From: Dioscorea cayenensis subsp. rotundata
Lineage: Eukaryota > Streptophyta > Magnoliopsida > Dioscoreales > Dioscoreaceae
DNA length: 64,000 nt
Assembly (NCBI RefSeq): GCF_009730915.1
Contig: NC_052477.1
Span: 1,753,699-1,817,698, forward strand
Reading direction: 5' to 3'
Part shown: positions 1 through 11,583 of the stretch, piece after piece
How the letters are laid out: the number at the start of each line of letters is the position of its first letter
Position numbering within the stretch: position 1 is the first letter of the stretch
Notes under the pieces: model-generated
What the model saw: only the letters and a program-made list of their open reading frames with translations
The model's database searches: none
Told to the model about the DNA's origin: nothing
Translations under genes and position numbers: made by a program

Positions 1-3000
1 ATGCTTGAATTGCAATGCTTTTGGTATTGATTTCTCTGGTAATGTAAATGATTGTATCATGCATATTCGTTCTTTAGAAATGACCCGTGCCAACCTTTCT
101 AAGGATGCTGTAGCGACCTCTTCTGAGGTTAGGAAGAACTAATGTTTTGTCATGAATATCATTACTTGGAATGTTAGGGGCCTTGGGAAACAATCTAAGC
201 GTTTTCTAGTCAAGGACTTTCTTAATCTACATTATGCTGATGTCTGCTGTCTTCAAGAGTCCAAATTAGATTGTGTTACCCAAGCGTTGTGGAGGGAGAT
301 AGGCGGAAGTCGCTTGGATCATTTTGCTTTTGTTCCTGCTCTGGGATCAGCTGGGGGTATTATTGTGGGTTGGAATAGTTCGATCCTGGACGGTAAAGTG
401 CTAAAGGTGGGAGATCATAGTTTGACGATTGAGTTTTTTTCTAGCGAGTACTCAATGGTTTGGATTTGCACTCTGCGGTGTATGGACGGTGGTGAGGGCA
501 CGTAAATGTGCTTTTTGGGAGGAATTGCGGGCGAGTGTGGGACCCCCGGATGTTCCTTCAATTGTTTGTGGGGATTTCAATGCAATCTTTGCTTTTAATG
601 ATAAAAGTCGTTTGGTACACCTAACGTTGATGACATTTGTTAGCATAAATTCCTTCATGGTGGATCGGGGTTTTCGGGAACCGCCCTCGGTGGAGAAAAG
701 TTCACTTGGACTAACGACCAAGCGGTTCCGATTTGGGTTAAATTGGATCGTTTCCTTGTGAACAATGCTTGGTACGTGTGGTTCCCTAAGCTCGTTCGGA
801 AAGAGTCTTCCTAGATTGGGTTCGGATCATGTTCCAATTCGCTCTAGAGGCAGACACTATTCTACCCCACGTCCGATTCGATTTGAGCTGGTTTTGGACC
901 ACGTCCCGAGGAGTTCCATGATCTTGTCATCGTCTGGTGGTGTCGCTTTTTCTCCTTCCGGGATGTGGGGCCTTCATCATTAGTAAAAAAAGCTTTCCTT
1001 GCTTAGGGGAAAAATTGAGAGAGTGGGCAAAATTTGATTTTTGGTTCGATTAAGCTCAGTAAGCTTGCCTTGTTGAATGACACGGATGAAGTGGACATTA
1101 TCAAGGAATCTAGGGGTTTGTCTCCCTCACGAGTTGAATCGAGGGAACACACTATCCTTGAGAACCTTGCTATAATCAGAAATCAGGAGGAAATCTATTG
1201 GAAAGCAGATGTCGCGTTTGCGATGGCTTAAGGAGGAGACGAAAAACTCTAAGTTTTTTTCATGCGATGGCTAACGCGTAAGAATAGGAATTTTATTCCC
1301 TCCTTACAGGTCGATGGATCCCTCTTGGATCAACCTCGGGATCTAGGCAAGGCATTTGCGGCGCATTTTAATAAGATTTTTGGTATCAAGAGAACGGTCG
1401 GTTTTCAGGTGGACCTTAGGAGATTATTCGCCTTTAAACCCCTGGTGGACCTCTCTCATCTTGAGAGTTCATTTACCATGGAAGAGCTGAAGGTGGCAGT
1501 GTTCGATTTGGGACGGGACAAGGCTCCGGGTCCGGATGGTTTTCCTTATTCTTTTTTAGGGAATTCTGGGACTTAACCAAGGATGATTTGTGGAAACTGT
1601 GTGAGGATTTCTTTTTATGGGAAGGCTAATTTTGAAAAGAATTAAGCTGGGCAAGTTTAGCGCTCATCCCTAAGGTGGACACTCCCGGAGACACTAGGGG
1701 ATTTCCGTCCCTATCGACTTAATCAATTCAACCACGAAAATTATTTCTAAGATCTTTGGCCACTCGGCTAGCTAAAGTTCGAATCGGTTAATTAAAAGTG
1801 AGCAATCCGCTTTCATGAAGGGTAGATGTATTCTTGATAATATTGCCACCGCAGAGGAATTAATTTTTAGTATGCACAAACGCCATGCTGCTGGGCACAT
1901 CCTAAAGGTCGACTTCGCCAAAGCGTTTGATTCTGTGGATTGGGAGTTTCTGTGGGACTTGCTCGGACAAGGGGTTTGGCAGTAGATGGGTTGGGTGGAT
2001 CCAATGTTTACTTACCACGTCGAAGGCTTCGATTCTTATCAATGGATCCCCCAATGGCTATATTAGGTACCAAAGGGGTCTGCGTCAAGGTGACCCACTG
2101 TCCCCCTTGCTATTTGCCTTGGTGATAGATGTGCTCAACTCCATGTTTTGTCCATGCACTTAGCACCAAAGTGCTGTGAGGGGTTCCTCTTGGAGATTTT
2201 GGTAGTAGGTGTAATCTTCATTACGCTGATGATCTGCTTGTTCTGACCATGGAAGGTCTTGAAGACCTTAGGGTTATTAAGCGATGCTCTATGTTTTTTT
2301 GAGGGTGTGGCTGGGTTGGAGACTAACTTTGGTAAAACATATGCATTCTCGAGCATTTTGGGTGTTCTTCCGGATGTGGCTGCAGCTCGTACTCTCAATT
2401 GTGAGGTGGGGATGCTTCCGGCCACTTACCTTGGTATCCCTATTTACAGGCGTGAGACCGCGTAGCGGGGCCCGGGAAGGACTTATTCTTAAGATCGGGA
2501 AGGCGTCAGTCGACTTGGAAGGCTAGTTATCTCTCTTTGGGAGGTAGACTTACGCTAGTCAACTCGTGCTTTCTGCGCTACCTACCTATTGGATGTCATT
2601 ATTCAGATTGCCGTGCTGGGTGATCAAGCGTATTGATAGAATGAGGAGGGACTTTCTCGGTCGGGGACACGATATTGACCATCCGGGCTGCGGAGCTTGT
2701 CTGCTGGGGTAATTTGTGCCGCCCTCGGGATCAAGGGGGGTGGGGTATCTTTGATCTGGATAAGTTCAATCAGGCCTTGCTCGGGAAGTGGTGGTGGAAA
2801 TTCATGATGGCGTCCCGGCTGGTGTGATACTGCAGTCATCCGGTTTAATTACGGTTGGTCTCGATGGAACATGTTTCCCTAAACACAAGGGTCGTATCTC
2901 GTATCTCTCGGAATGGTGTTCGAAATGTCTTCCCGGCTTTCAGGAGGATGTATTCAAAGACCAGCGTAGAGTCGAGGGGATGAAACACTTTTTTGGAAGG

Positions 3001-4031
3001 ATAACTGGCTGAATGGAAGTACTCCTAAATATTTGTGGCGGTTGATTTTGGGGCTGTATTCACTCCTGATGGGACTATCAGAGAGCTTGCTTATTTACTG
3101 AAGAGACCTCCCTTCAGTGATAATCTATCTCTGCGTCTTATCAGGGACTCAATAAAGGGTGCTAGTGCTAACCGTTTCGATCAGAAACGTTGGTGTCAAA
3201 CTGCTAATGGGATCTTCTCAGTTAAATCCTTCTACAACTTCATTATCGATGGTGGTTTGAGATGCTTTCGATGGCTAAGTTCTTTTGGAGTAGTTGGTGC
3301 CCAAAGAAAATTAATCTCTTTAATTGGGTGGCTTGGAAGGATAAAAATTCTCTCTCAAGTTAATCTTGCTATGCGTCATCTGCAAACTGGTTTGCCCTAC
3401 TGACTACATGTGTGTTTTGCTATTCTGACTTGGAGACTACCGACCACTTGTTTCTACATTGCACTTTTGCTAGAAGGTGTGGACCTTCTTTGGGAGTTTG
3501 TTGGGGTTGCCTGACCTCCCGATGTCATTGGCTTTGGTCTGGAGTAGTTGGAGACTATCTCTAGTGCCTTCGCGTAGAGTTATGGGTGACCTAGTGGTTA
3601 AAGGCGGGTTGTGTGGAATATTTGGCTTGCACTTGATACGATCGCATTTTTAATGCCTCTATGATTCCCGTGCACTCCCTTTGTGTGAAGATTATTCATA
3701 TGCTTTTTATCCTGGTTCTCTGCAGCACCTGACAGTGTGAAGGAGAAGATGGAGGGTTCTATGTCAATTGTGCGACGAAGCTTGGAGTTTCCTGTTTCTA
3801 TTGCAGATGAGACGGGGGAGGAGCCTTCCTCCGAGGCGTTTGTGGATCCCAGTCCCAGCTAGTGGGTTTCAGTGGTGGCCTTAGTGGCCTTGTGGAGACG
3901 GTTTGTCCCCACTTTGTTATCTTGTATCTTGTTTTACATTTTACGGCGTTCCACATCTAGTGGGCCCTTGATGTATTTTTTTCAGTCTTGGCCTTTTTCT
4001 AATGATAGTGGTTTATCCACCTTTTCAAAAA
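1..4031 (+). mobile_element. LINE (L1-like non-LTR retrotransposon), degenerate, 5' end outside the window
   Basis: This is the ORF2 region of a plant L1-type LINE, broken by many stops and frameshifts. An AP-type endonuclease begins at 152 (MNIITWNVRGLG, then CCLQESKL, VCGDFNAI near 575 and GSDHVPI near 820). The reverse transcriptase follows: DKAPGPDGFP near 1520, FAKAFDSVDWEFL near 1918, GLRQGDPLSPLLFALVIDVLN near 2082 and the catalytic YADD near 2225. A zf-RVT zinc-binding region follows near 3190-3480 (GIFSVKSFYNFI, then CYSDLETTDHLFLHC). The end near 4031 (tttatccaccttttcaaaaa) resembles the tail of the second LINE scrap near 37210. It abuts sequence matching beta-glucosidase intron 9. 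It is not functional. The exact 3' boundary and any target duplication are uncertain. Confidence 0.9.
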
Positions 4032-4035
4032 TTGC

Positions 4036-4612
4036 AATGCTTTTATCAATCATTTTTAATTGTTGAACGAGATTGGTTGAAGTTATGAAAATCCATTTAT
4101 TATTATTTTTCATTGCATTGGATGGAATAGGCTGAGTTGCTCAACTCAATTTAGGTGGTAAAATCAAATAGATTTATTTTTGAAAATCTAAATTTGATTA
4201 GATTTTGTTTGAAACAAAACCTTGTTTATAGCTTAGATTGTCTTTTCATAATAAACAATTAAAATAATATAACATCTTTTAATACAATAATATTTTATAT
4301 TTTCAAATATATAATAAATATATTTATATGCTTTGAACCATCTAGTCATACTCAATTGAGGACTTAACTTAAGCTTAGTTTTCTAGCTTAAAAACCAAGA
4401 GCTCGATTCCAAAGTTCAAAATTTTAAGTCTTAGAGGGAGCTGCTCACAATTAGCTTGATGAATTAACAGTCTTAAATAGTAAGCGTCGAATTGAATTTT
4501 TTATTTTTATTTTTATTTTTTTATTTTTTTGCAGTGTCAAAGAATGAAACACAAAGTGGACGGAAGGAGAGATTGGTGGATTTTGCTTGTTTCATACTAT
4601 GAGTTAAGGTTG

Positions 4613-4643
<31 letters not shown>

Positions 4644-4855
4644 TTATTTATTTAAAATTGTCTAAAATTAAGCTTGAAACCAGTTCATTCCATCATCAAC
4701 CCCATATCATCCAGATGGGCTGAGAAAACTACTGGAATATTTCAAGCAAAAATATAGAAACCCTCATATTTATATCCAAGAAAATGGTGAGACACTGTCT
4801 CTTTTATGAATCCAAATGCAAATTAATATTCTGAACTTTTGGTAAATTCTTCTAG
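4036..4855 (+). pseudogene. Beta-glucosidase fragment: intron 9, exon 10, exon 11 (duplicate of the gene at 12974-26539)
   Basis: This segment aligns along its length with 24755-25500 of the intact beta-glucosidase. Exon 10 follows a cag acceptor at about 4534 and reads SKNETQSGR, but the donor is lost (ggacggaagg in place of ggcaag|gtgag). Exon 11 at 4684-4786 is 103 bases, the same length as the functional exon, with a gt donor. It reads FIPSSTPYHPDGLRKLL onward to the nucleophile motif IYIQENG. The similarity stops within intron 11 near 4855, and exon 12 is missing. There is no upstream gene, so this is a gene relic. Confidence 0.88.
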
Positions 4856-5031
4856 TTTTCAAACATATGGTTTTGAAGGGTTTTCTGGTCTATCTATATG
4901 GTCAATCATATTGTTTTGAAGGGTCTTCTGGTCTTCTAGAGAAAAAAAATATCAATGTTTAATTATTTACATTTTCAAGTGAATATTAGGGATGGCAATC
5001 GGACCTAGACCCAATAGGTATATGTAAAGAT

Positions 5032-5508
5032 TAATGCTATTTAGGCTGAATTGATAAGCCGAATTAGTAGCCTGAACAATGTGAATGTCAAGTTGGCATC
5101 CATGTCAAAATTCACATCATTCTTTATCTATCTCTTTTTTTTAGAATTTTTTTTATAATCTAAACACTTATTTTATAATTTTTAAAATTTTAAAGATTTA
5201 TCCTAAACTCTAAACCCTAATATCTTAAAATTTTAAACCCAAATATTATAAAATATTTAACCCAAAATTCAAAAAACATAAACCCTAAATCCTAAATTCT
5301 AAACCCTAAACTCTAAGCCCTAAACAATAAACCTCAAACCCCCTACTATTTGAGGTTTATTATTTAGGGTTTGTGGGTGGGGGGTTCAGTTTATTAGATG
5401 ATAAAGAGAAATTATTTTTTTTATAAAAATAAAAAAAATGGATGCTGACATGGATACCAATTTGACATTCACGTCATTCAGACTACCAATTTGGCCTAAA
5501 TATCATTA
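5032..5508. mobile_element. MITE with about 70 bp terminal inverted repeats and a telomere-like core
   Basis: The left end begins taatgctatttaggctgaat. The reverse complement of the right end begins taatgatatttaggccaaat, and similarity continues for roughly 70 bases on each side. The long TIRs and small size fit a Mutator-like MITE, but I see no clear 9-base target duplication. The core (about 5200-5345) is full of degenerate ccctaaa units. Related but shorter elements lie at 5529-5670 and 34835-34946, and related left ends lie near 9420 and 38700. Confidence 0.6.
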
Positions 5509-5528
5509 CTGATCATCTGCAAAACCAA

Positions 5529-5670
5529 TAATGATATCTAGGCCGAATAGATAGGTCAAATTAGTAGTCTGAATGACATGGATACTAAAAAAAAAATGAC
5601 ATGGATTCTGACATGACTGCCAAGTTAGAATTCCTGTCATTCACCCATCAATTTGGTCTAAATATCATTA
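5529..5670. mobile_element. Internally deleted relative of the 5032-5508 MITE
   Basis: About 142 bases that are nearly palindromic. The left end reads taatgatatctaggccgaat and the right end in reverse complement reads taatgatatttagaccaaat. It consists of little more than the two arms and could fold into a long hairpin as RNA. Confidence 0.55.
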
Positions 5671-6498
5671 CTCATGAAAAAAAATATCCATGATGGATAA
5701 GGTAAATACTCGTGTGTGTGTGTGTGTGTATACATATATATTTGAAACTTAAAATGATTTAAAATTACACGAGGTTGTGTAGAAAAAGCCAACTAAAATG
5801 GGGCATAAAGGTAAAAATATAACCTTTACAATTGTAATGAACGATTCATCCCTTATTTGGATGAGACACCTTATATCCCACTGTCTCGGTTTCCAAAACA
5901 AGAACTCTCATATCACAGTTGTCTTCCTATCTCATCCAATCTTGCCTTTCTTCTCTCATCTTCTCACCTATATCATCTCCTTTCTTCTTGCCCTCTGTAA
6001 GCTCGATCTCAATTTTCTATTTTAGTTACAACTCAATAAAATAAATTAGTTGCGTTGGGGGGCTTGATTTAACATTTTACTATTTTATAAAAAATATTAT
6101 ATTATGTTTTAAATTGGTACCATATTATTTTATTATGCTTCATGATGTTTATGCGTGTTGAACACTGTTTTTCTCATCTTCTATGCGGTGCCGTTGACGT
6201 GGAAGAGGTGACAAGGCTCTTTGGATCAAAGGTGTTAAAGCAACAGTATGCATGATGATATGAGTTATTTATTGAATTATTTTGTAACTTTTTGCTGATC
6301 TTGATCCCTCACAAGATCCCAGAAAAACCTCAATATGATGTTATGAACTAGAGGAGAAACATGTTTAGAAACATGATAGCCTTCTGTTTTTGTATACCTT
6401 TTAGCTAAATCCTTCATTGTCTGACCAAAGTTGTAGAAATTGTGGATCTTTAAATTTAGACTATTGAGATATATTTTAATTAGCTTTAGATCTGATCC

Positions 6499-7464
6499 GT
6501 TGTGGGGCCTGTTGGTAAAGGGAAACAAAGAACAAATCCTTTCCTGCTTGAATGAATAAGAGAAGCAATATTTGTTTGTCCAAAAAACAATATAAATCAC
6601 AAAACATCACACTAACAACACAACAATTTTTAATGTGGAAAACTCTTCTCAAAAAGAAGCATAAAAACCACGAGACCTCTATTCGGTCCAAAAGCAAGGC
6701 TCCACTATAAATCAACAATGTCTACAACAATCAAATATGTTCACTAGCACATCATGCCAAAACATAAACAACCATCATAAAAGAGAAACACAATACTACG
6801 GAAGGATAAAATTAGGGCTGCATTTATTGTAATAAAATATAGGCTTTCTGACCTTAAACAAGGATCACCACCATTCAGAATAAACCTCTAAATGTCTTCT
6901 AAAGTTCATAAAAAAAATTAGACAAATCAGACAATAGATGCTATGCTGATTGTGAAGTTAGATCAAACTCGCTAGAGTAGAAATACAACCTAGACCAGTT
7001 TCCATTCAGATAACTCTAATTAGAAAACCAGCAGTCAAAATTAGATATTGACCATTCAAAATGAATAGCATTGATATTCAAACACTTCCACCAAAATTTA
7101 GCTCGATTAGACTATAAATGATTATCCGATTGCTAAGTTGGTGAAACTGGTTGTAGAATAGCTAGAATATCTCACAAATTCTCCTTTTCTTTGTTTTCTC
7201 AAAGTGGCTACAAAAATTGTGACTTATTCTCTGAGAAAATTGCTGAAAAAATGTTATTAAAATCCTAATGTAACATGGGCCTCACAAAATATTTGGGCTT
7301 TCTCCACATAGGAAGGGAACCCAAGCCCAATTGGGCCACCCATACATAATCACTACTCACAATTTTAGAAATGTACCATCACCCATTATTCAAATTTTCA
7401 TCTCTTGTAAAGGATTCTAATAGGGACCTAACTATCAATAGACTTCTTAGAAGTTAGTGATTTG
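6499..7464. mobile_element. Insertion of about 960 bp absent from the paired segment
   Basis: Sequence before this stretch (ending gatccg) and after it (from about gtttgtgttgttaatt) is contiguous in the paired copy near 35780. This block is therefore an insertion in copy 1 or a deletion in copy 2. It has no convincing coding capacity. The text around 6630-6700 resembles the inside of an LTR, which is only an impression. I could not identify unambiguous ends or a target duplication. Confidence 0.5.
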
Positions 7465-8080
7465 TTTGTGTTGTTAATTAGCAGTTTTGGTTTTACTTCA
7501 TGAGCAAATATCTGTTCGTCATTACTTGGACACAATGTCACTGAGTTTGTGTATGTTTGTTGCTTGCTTGTTGACACATATATGAGAACCGACCTTCTTA
7601 TGATGGATTCTAATTAGTTGTTTACATATCCAAATTAAAGCTAATCTTTTCCATTAAAATTTTGGAAGTATTGCTAAAATTGAAAGTTGGATTTTCCTTT
7701 CAAGATTTAAGAATACTTTATAACATCTCTGAATTGCTGGATATACTGTTTTAAGCCCTAGTGGGCGTGTGTTTAGTTTATCAGATTAGACAAATTGAAT
7801 ATTTTAATGGTTAATGATAGCTTTTATTAGAGTGTATTGGAAAAAAAGTCCTTGTAATATTATAGTGGTGATTTGCCTTGCCTTCACATTACTCTCCTAT
7901 TCTAGCTGTAGGAATTTGTTGGTCACTTGTCAAAATTCAAGTGGAATAATTATTTCCGTTTTCATTTTTACACATACATTTTTTTTAAATTTTTTTTTTT
8001 TGCATATGGTTATATATGTGGAAGGGGAATTAGGGAAAAAAAAAATCATGCTTGAATATAGTTTTTTTTTACAAAAATAG

Positions 8081-8335
8081 GAACCTTGGGCTTGCCCAAT
8101 AGTAACTACCTGTTGTTGTGATTGAGAGGTCTCGAGTCCGAACCTCTCAGATTACAATTCATGTTCAGGATCCCCTATGGGAGTTTTGTGTGAGTATTAT
8201 ATCTCGTTTTCCCCTCCAGGGTTGCATGGAGGGGGTTTTTCCTCAAGAGGTCAGTCAAGCCACCATAATAGACCGGTGCATCTGTACCCACTTGTCCTTT
8301 GCTTTGTCTATTGCAGACTTTGTCCAAAAAAAAAG
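8081..8335 (+). mobile_element. tRNA-derived SINE (copy in segment 1)
   Basis: A short element with a tRNA-like head containing a B-box-like stretch (gtctcgagtccgaacctc near 8128). It ends in a cttgtcctttgctttgtc-type tail followed by an A run near 8328. The same element is at 36381-36635 in the paired segment, so it predates the duplication. It does not fold as a real tRNA as far as I can judge. Confidence 0.55.
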
Positions 8336-8344
8336 TTTTAATTT

Positions 8345-8890
8345 TTTTTGAAATAAATAGGTTTTAAACAAATAACAACACAAATAAAAATACTTTTTTT
8401 TCCTCATATAAGTTTGTAATTTTTATAACTAATAGTGAATGGCATAAATGAAGATAATTAAGTCTTCTAAAGAATTATTATTAGTAGGAAATAAAGTTAG
8501 ATTTGTTTTGTTATAGGAATGGAGCAAATGTGAGAGGATAGTTTGTGTGGTCATTTATGGATGTTTTTGAGTATTTGGATGGATATTGAACAAAATTTGG
8601 GCTCTATTTTGTGGATTTTGATAATAAAGAGGTAAAAAGAATACTCAAATTTTCAGCACATTGGTATTTAAACTTTCTCAAAGATAAAAAAACTCAAAGA
8701 ATTGCAAGGTGGTCATAGCATGTTGTTCTTGATCAATCTTCATTCAAAATAAGTCATCTCATTTTGAAGGTTGATCCTTATTTTCATGATTTAATTTTAC
8801 TGAATTTAAAATGTTGTTTATCTATACTTATATATGAGTTTGCAATTATTTTTGGTTTTTTTGAAATAATTAATTGATGTAATGTAAGAA
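8345..8890 (+). pseudogene. Beta-glucosidase intron 12, exon 13 and 3' flank, decayed copy 1
   Basis: This matches 26180-26716 of the intact gene. Exon 13 starts at 8517 after ttatag and reads NGANVRG, stop, [15 protein letters not shown], stop, [14 protein letters not shown]. The first stop is tag where the functional gene has tac (Tyr), and the second is a tga. The normal terminal stop is also altered near 8750. The region after it keeps the gene's 3' flank (ttaattgatgtaatgtaagaac near 8870). No exon 12 precedes it. Confidence 0.88.
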
Positions 8891-9744
8891 CTTGTTTTGG
8901 TGGCATGTGTTAATGTGCATCTATAATCTTGTTATTATTATTCTTCTTACTCTATTCTTTATAAAATTATATCAAATAATTTAAATGATAATACTATAGA
9001 TGCGTAGTGGGATGTGTTGATTAGAGAATCAAGGATTTACTCATCCTTAATGGGTTTTTTTTAATTTATAATTAAAAAGGATAATATATATATATATATA
9101 TATATATATGGTGCTATTTATCTAAATTAATAAATAATTAATTAGAAGATTACTTGAAAAGGTTTAAAAATTTATTTATTTTTTTAAACAAATCCAAATT
9201 TTAAAACAATATATGGAGTGAAAAATAAAATATCAAAGCCGTTAAATTCATGTTGAAATCTCTCAGGTGGCAAAATTTGTAAGGGCTTTTTTTTTTTTTT
9301 GTTTTTTGTTTTTTTCATCCTACCTTATTAGGATTGGCTAGTGGCAAAAATTGATGTTCAATTATTTATATTTCCAAGTGAATATTAGGGATGGTAATTC
9401 ATACACAATAGGTATACATAAAAACAATTATGATTTTTAGGATGAATAGATAAGTCGAATTGGTAGCCTAAATGACGTGGATGCTAAGATGGCATTCATA
9501 TCAGCATCCACGTCATTCTCTCTCACTCTCTCTCTCTCTCTTTTATAAAAAATATAATTTTTACTTATCATCTTTTATCATCTAAATCGATAAACTGAAA
9601 ACCTCCTCTCAAACCCTAAATTGTTAAATGCAAACTCCTACAGCGGGTTCGTAGTAAACTATTTGGGGGTTTAGAGTTCATTTAGAGACTAGGTTTTTGA
9701 ATTTTTAGATATAAGATTTTGTAATATTTAGATTTAAAATTTTA
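8891..9744. other. AT-rich intergenic stretch, part of the duplicated segment
   Basis: No gene seen. It holds a (TA)n tract near 9085-9110 and T-rich runs. A truncated left end of the MITE family described at 5032 lies near 9420-9640. All of it is shared with 38130-38960. Confidence 0.7.
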
Positions 9745-10461
9745 GGCAGTGTTTGATTGTACATTTTTTCTCTGGAAAAATTTTCCAACGGCCATTTTCC
9801 AGCTAAATAGGTTATTTGTTTGTCAAAATTTTTCAAGGAAAATTTTTCCTCAAACTCTATCACGTGACTCTATTTTCCCTCAAATCAGTGGAAAAATTTT
9901 TCCTACCTCCACTAGGGAAAAGTTTTCTAGGAAAAATGAAAGGGGCTATTTGAAAAAATAACCTACAAGTCAAATCAAATTTGGGATAGGGATCAACTTC
10001 AATGTTTCCTTTTCTTTTAAACTAATTTTAAAAAAGATAAATTATATAACTTGATAATATTTTAAATAAATTTGTCCAGATTAATGAATAGATCCCAAAG
10101 CGTTTTGATTGTAAAATTCAATTATATGTAGCGCTGTTTATAATTATCAAATGTTTTTTTTAAATATATTTTTTAACATTTTTAATAATTTTTTAAAAAA
10201 ATTTCCATGAAAATGTGACTTTTTTCGGGGAAAATTGATGTAATCAAACAACAAATGAGGCTTTTTTTCATGAAAAATGTTACATTCCATGGAAAATGAG
10301 AGTAATCAAACAACAAATCTGAATTCTCTATAGAATTTTTTTTATTTTCTCGTTAGAAAATAATGCCAATCAAATGACTATTTTTTCAATTTCCATGAAA
10401 AATTTTTCCATGGAAAGGTTTTTTTCCTAACCATTTTCCATACTGCCAATCAAACACAACT
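9745..10461. mobile_element. Tourist/PIF-Harbinger-like MITE, about 717 bp, rich in ccatgg palindromes
   Basis: Flanked by tta on both sides (9742-9744 and 10462-10464), the usual PIF/Harbinger target. The left end is ggcagtgtttgattg and the right end in reverse complement is agttgtgtttgattgg. The interior is packed with variants of tttttccatggaaaa and tttttccc. It has no coding capacity. The element at 14523-15556 has the same design. Confidence 0.72.
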
Positions 10462-10703
10462 TTAGAGTTTAGTATAAAGACAATTTTGATAAATAACATG
10501 ATCATCAATGCAATAGAGATAAAGCAATTATAATACAAGCAAAGACTAAGTTGATTTTTAATTCATAAACCATATAATTTATTTTATTTTATTTTATTAT
10601 ATATATATATATATATAAACTCATAAAAAATACTATCTGTTTTACTATGTTATTACGTTAGACAAAATTATCAAATCCAATAAATCGTTTATTTCAAGAC
10701 TAA

Positions 10704-11325
10704 GGGTCTGTTTGGCTGCAAAATAAAAAATATGGCATAATTTTAATATGTAGGAAGTGCAAGTGATTATTACAGAAATTGTGGCATATTTTATCTTACA
10801 GAATAAGCGCTTGGTTAACAAATAGAAAAATTACGAAGACTAGACGATCGACTACAGGACCACCGGTGGACTAGTGGTTGGTCGCCGAAGTTCTGCCGGA
10901 CCACCGGTGGCAGGTCGTCGGAGGCTAGCCGATAGGCGACTGGACCTTTGGTGGACCGGTGGCCAGCTAAACCATCAGTGGACAACCGATGTGTCACCGG
11001 AGGCCGGTAGGATTGGTGGTCGATCGCTGAGGGCCGACCAGGGACCGTCGGGTGGCCCGTCATGGGAGGCTGGTCGAGGGCGGTGGCGATCACGGGAGGT
11101 TAGCCGGACCATCGGTGAACCGATGGTTGGTGGCTGGATAAAAAAGAAAGGAGAGATTTTTTGCAATGAGAAAATATTCCACTCTTAGTGAAATATTTTT
11201 TTATACCATAATACCTATATTATGTCATAATTTTATACTCTAAAATAAGTACCCAAACAACCATATGGCATAATTCTCAGAAAATGTTAAATTATGCCAT
11301 AATTTCTGGTTATCCAAACAAACCC
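10704..11325. mobile_element. Tourist/PIF-Harbinger-like MITE with a GC-rich core
   Basis: 622 bases flanked by taa at 10701-10703 and 11326-11328. The left end reads gggtctgtttggctgc and the right end in reverse complement reads gggtttgtttggataacc. Both subterminal parts contain atggcataatttt in opposite orientations. The core at about 10845-11130 is strongly GC-rich, unlike its surroundings, and consists of diverged units around ggaccaccggtgg. Open frames through the core are by-products of base composition. Confidence 0.75.
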
Positions 11326-11541
11326 TAAGATAAATTAATTTATATAATAAAAAATTATTATTATGAACTCAACCACTGGTAGGGTATGGATAAGGTATGC
11401 TAAAACCCGTACCCATACCCGTAACCCCTATCTTATACCCGTACTTTTTAGGGTACAAAAAATCATACTCTTGCCCTTACCCGCAGGGTATAGGTATATC
11501 TGTAGGGTACCTGTTTACCCATTGTTCACATTATTGAATTA

Positions 11542-11583
<42 letters not shown>

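Larger units (their letters stand above)
4940..9740. repeat. Segmental duplication, copy 1 (pair with 34726-38960)
   Basis: A composite block shared with 34726-38960. Matching parts are 4955-5030 with 34750-34830, 5678-6498 with 34947-35780, 7465-8890 with 35790-37205, and 8890-9740 with 38130-38960. The block carries a SINE, intron 12 and exon 13 of a decayed beta-glucosidase and its 3' flank. At its right end (from 9328) it starts again with the sequence found at its left end (near 4955), as expected for head-to-tail duplication. Each copy has insertions the other lacks. Confidence 0.82.

Noticed and set aside
5200..5345. Chromosome-end telomere repeat
   Set aside because: The words are degenerate, short and enclosed by MITE arms.
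8110..8170. Possible tRNA gene (B-box-like sequence)
   Set aside because: The clover-leaf is not formed and the element recurs with a SINE body and tail. The same holds for 15941 and 59770.
4684..8752. A second functional beta-glucosidase gene upstream
   Set aside because: Only exons 10, 11 and 13 are present. One donor is lost, exon 13 has stops, and exons 1-9 and 12 are absent.
10815..11188. Overlapping open frames on both strands rich in Gly, Arg and Pro
   Set aside because: They come from the GC-rich repeat inside a MITE and contain no domain.
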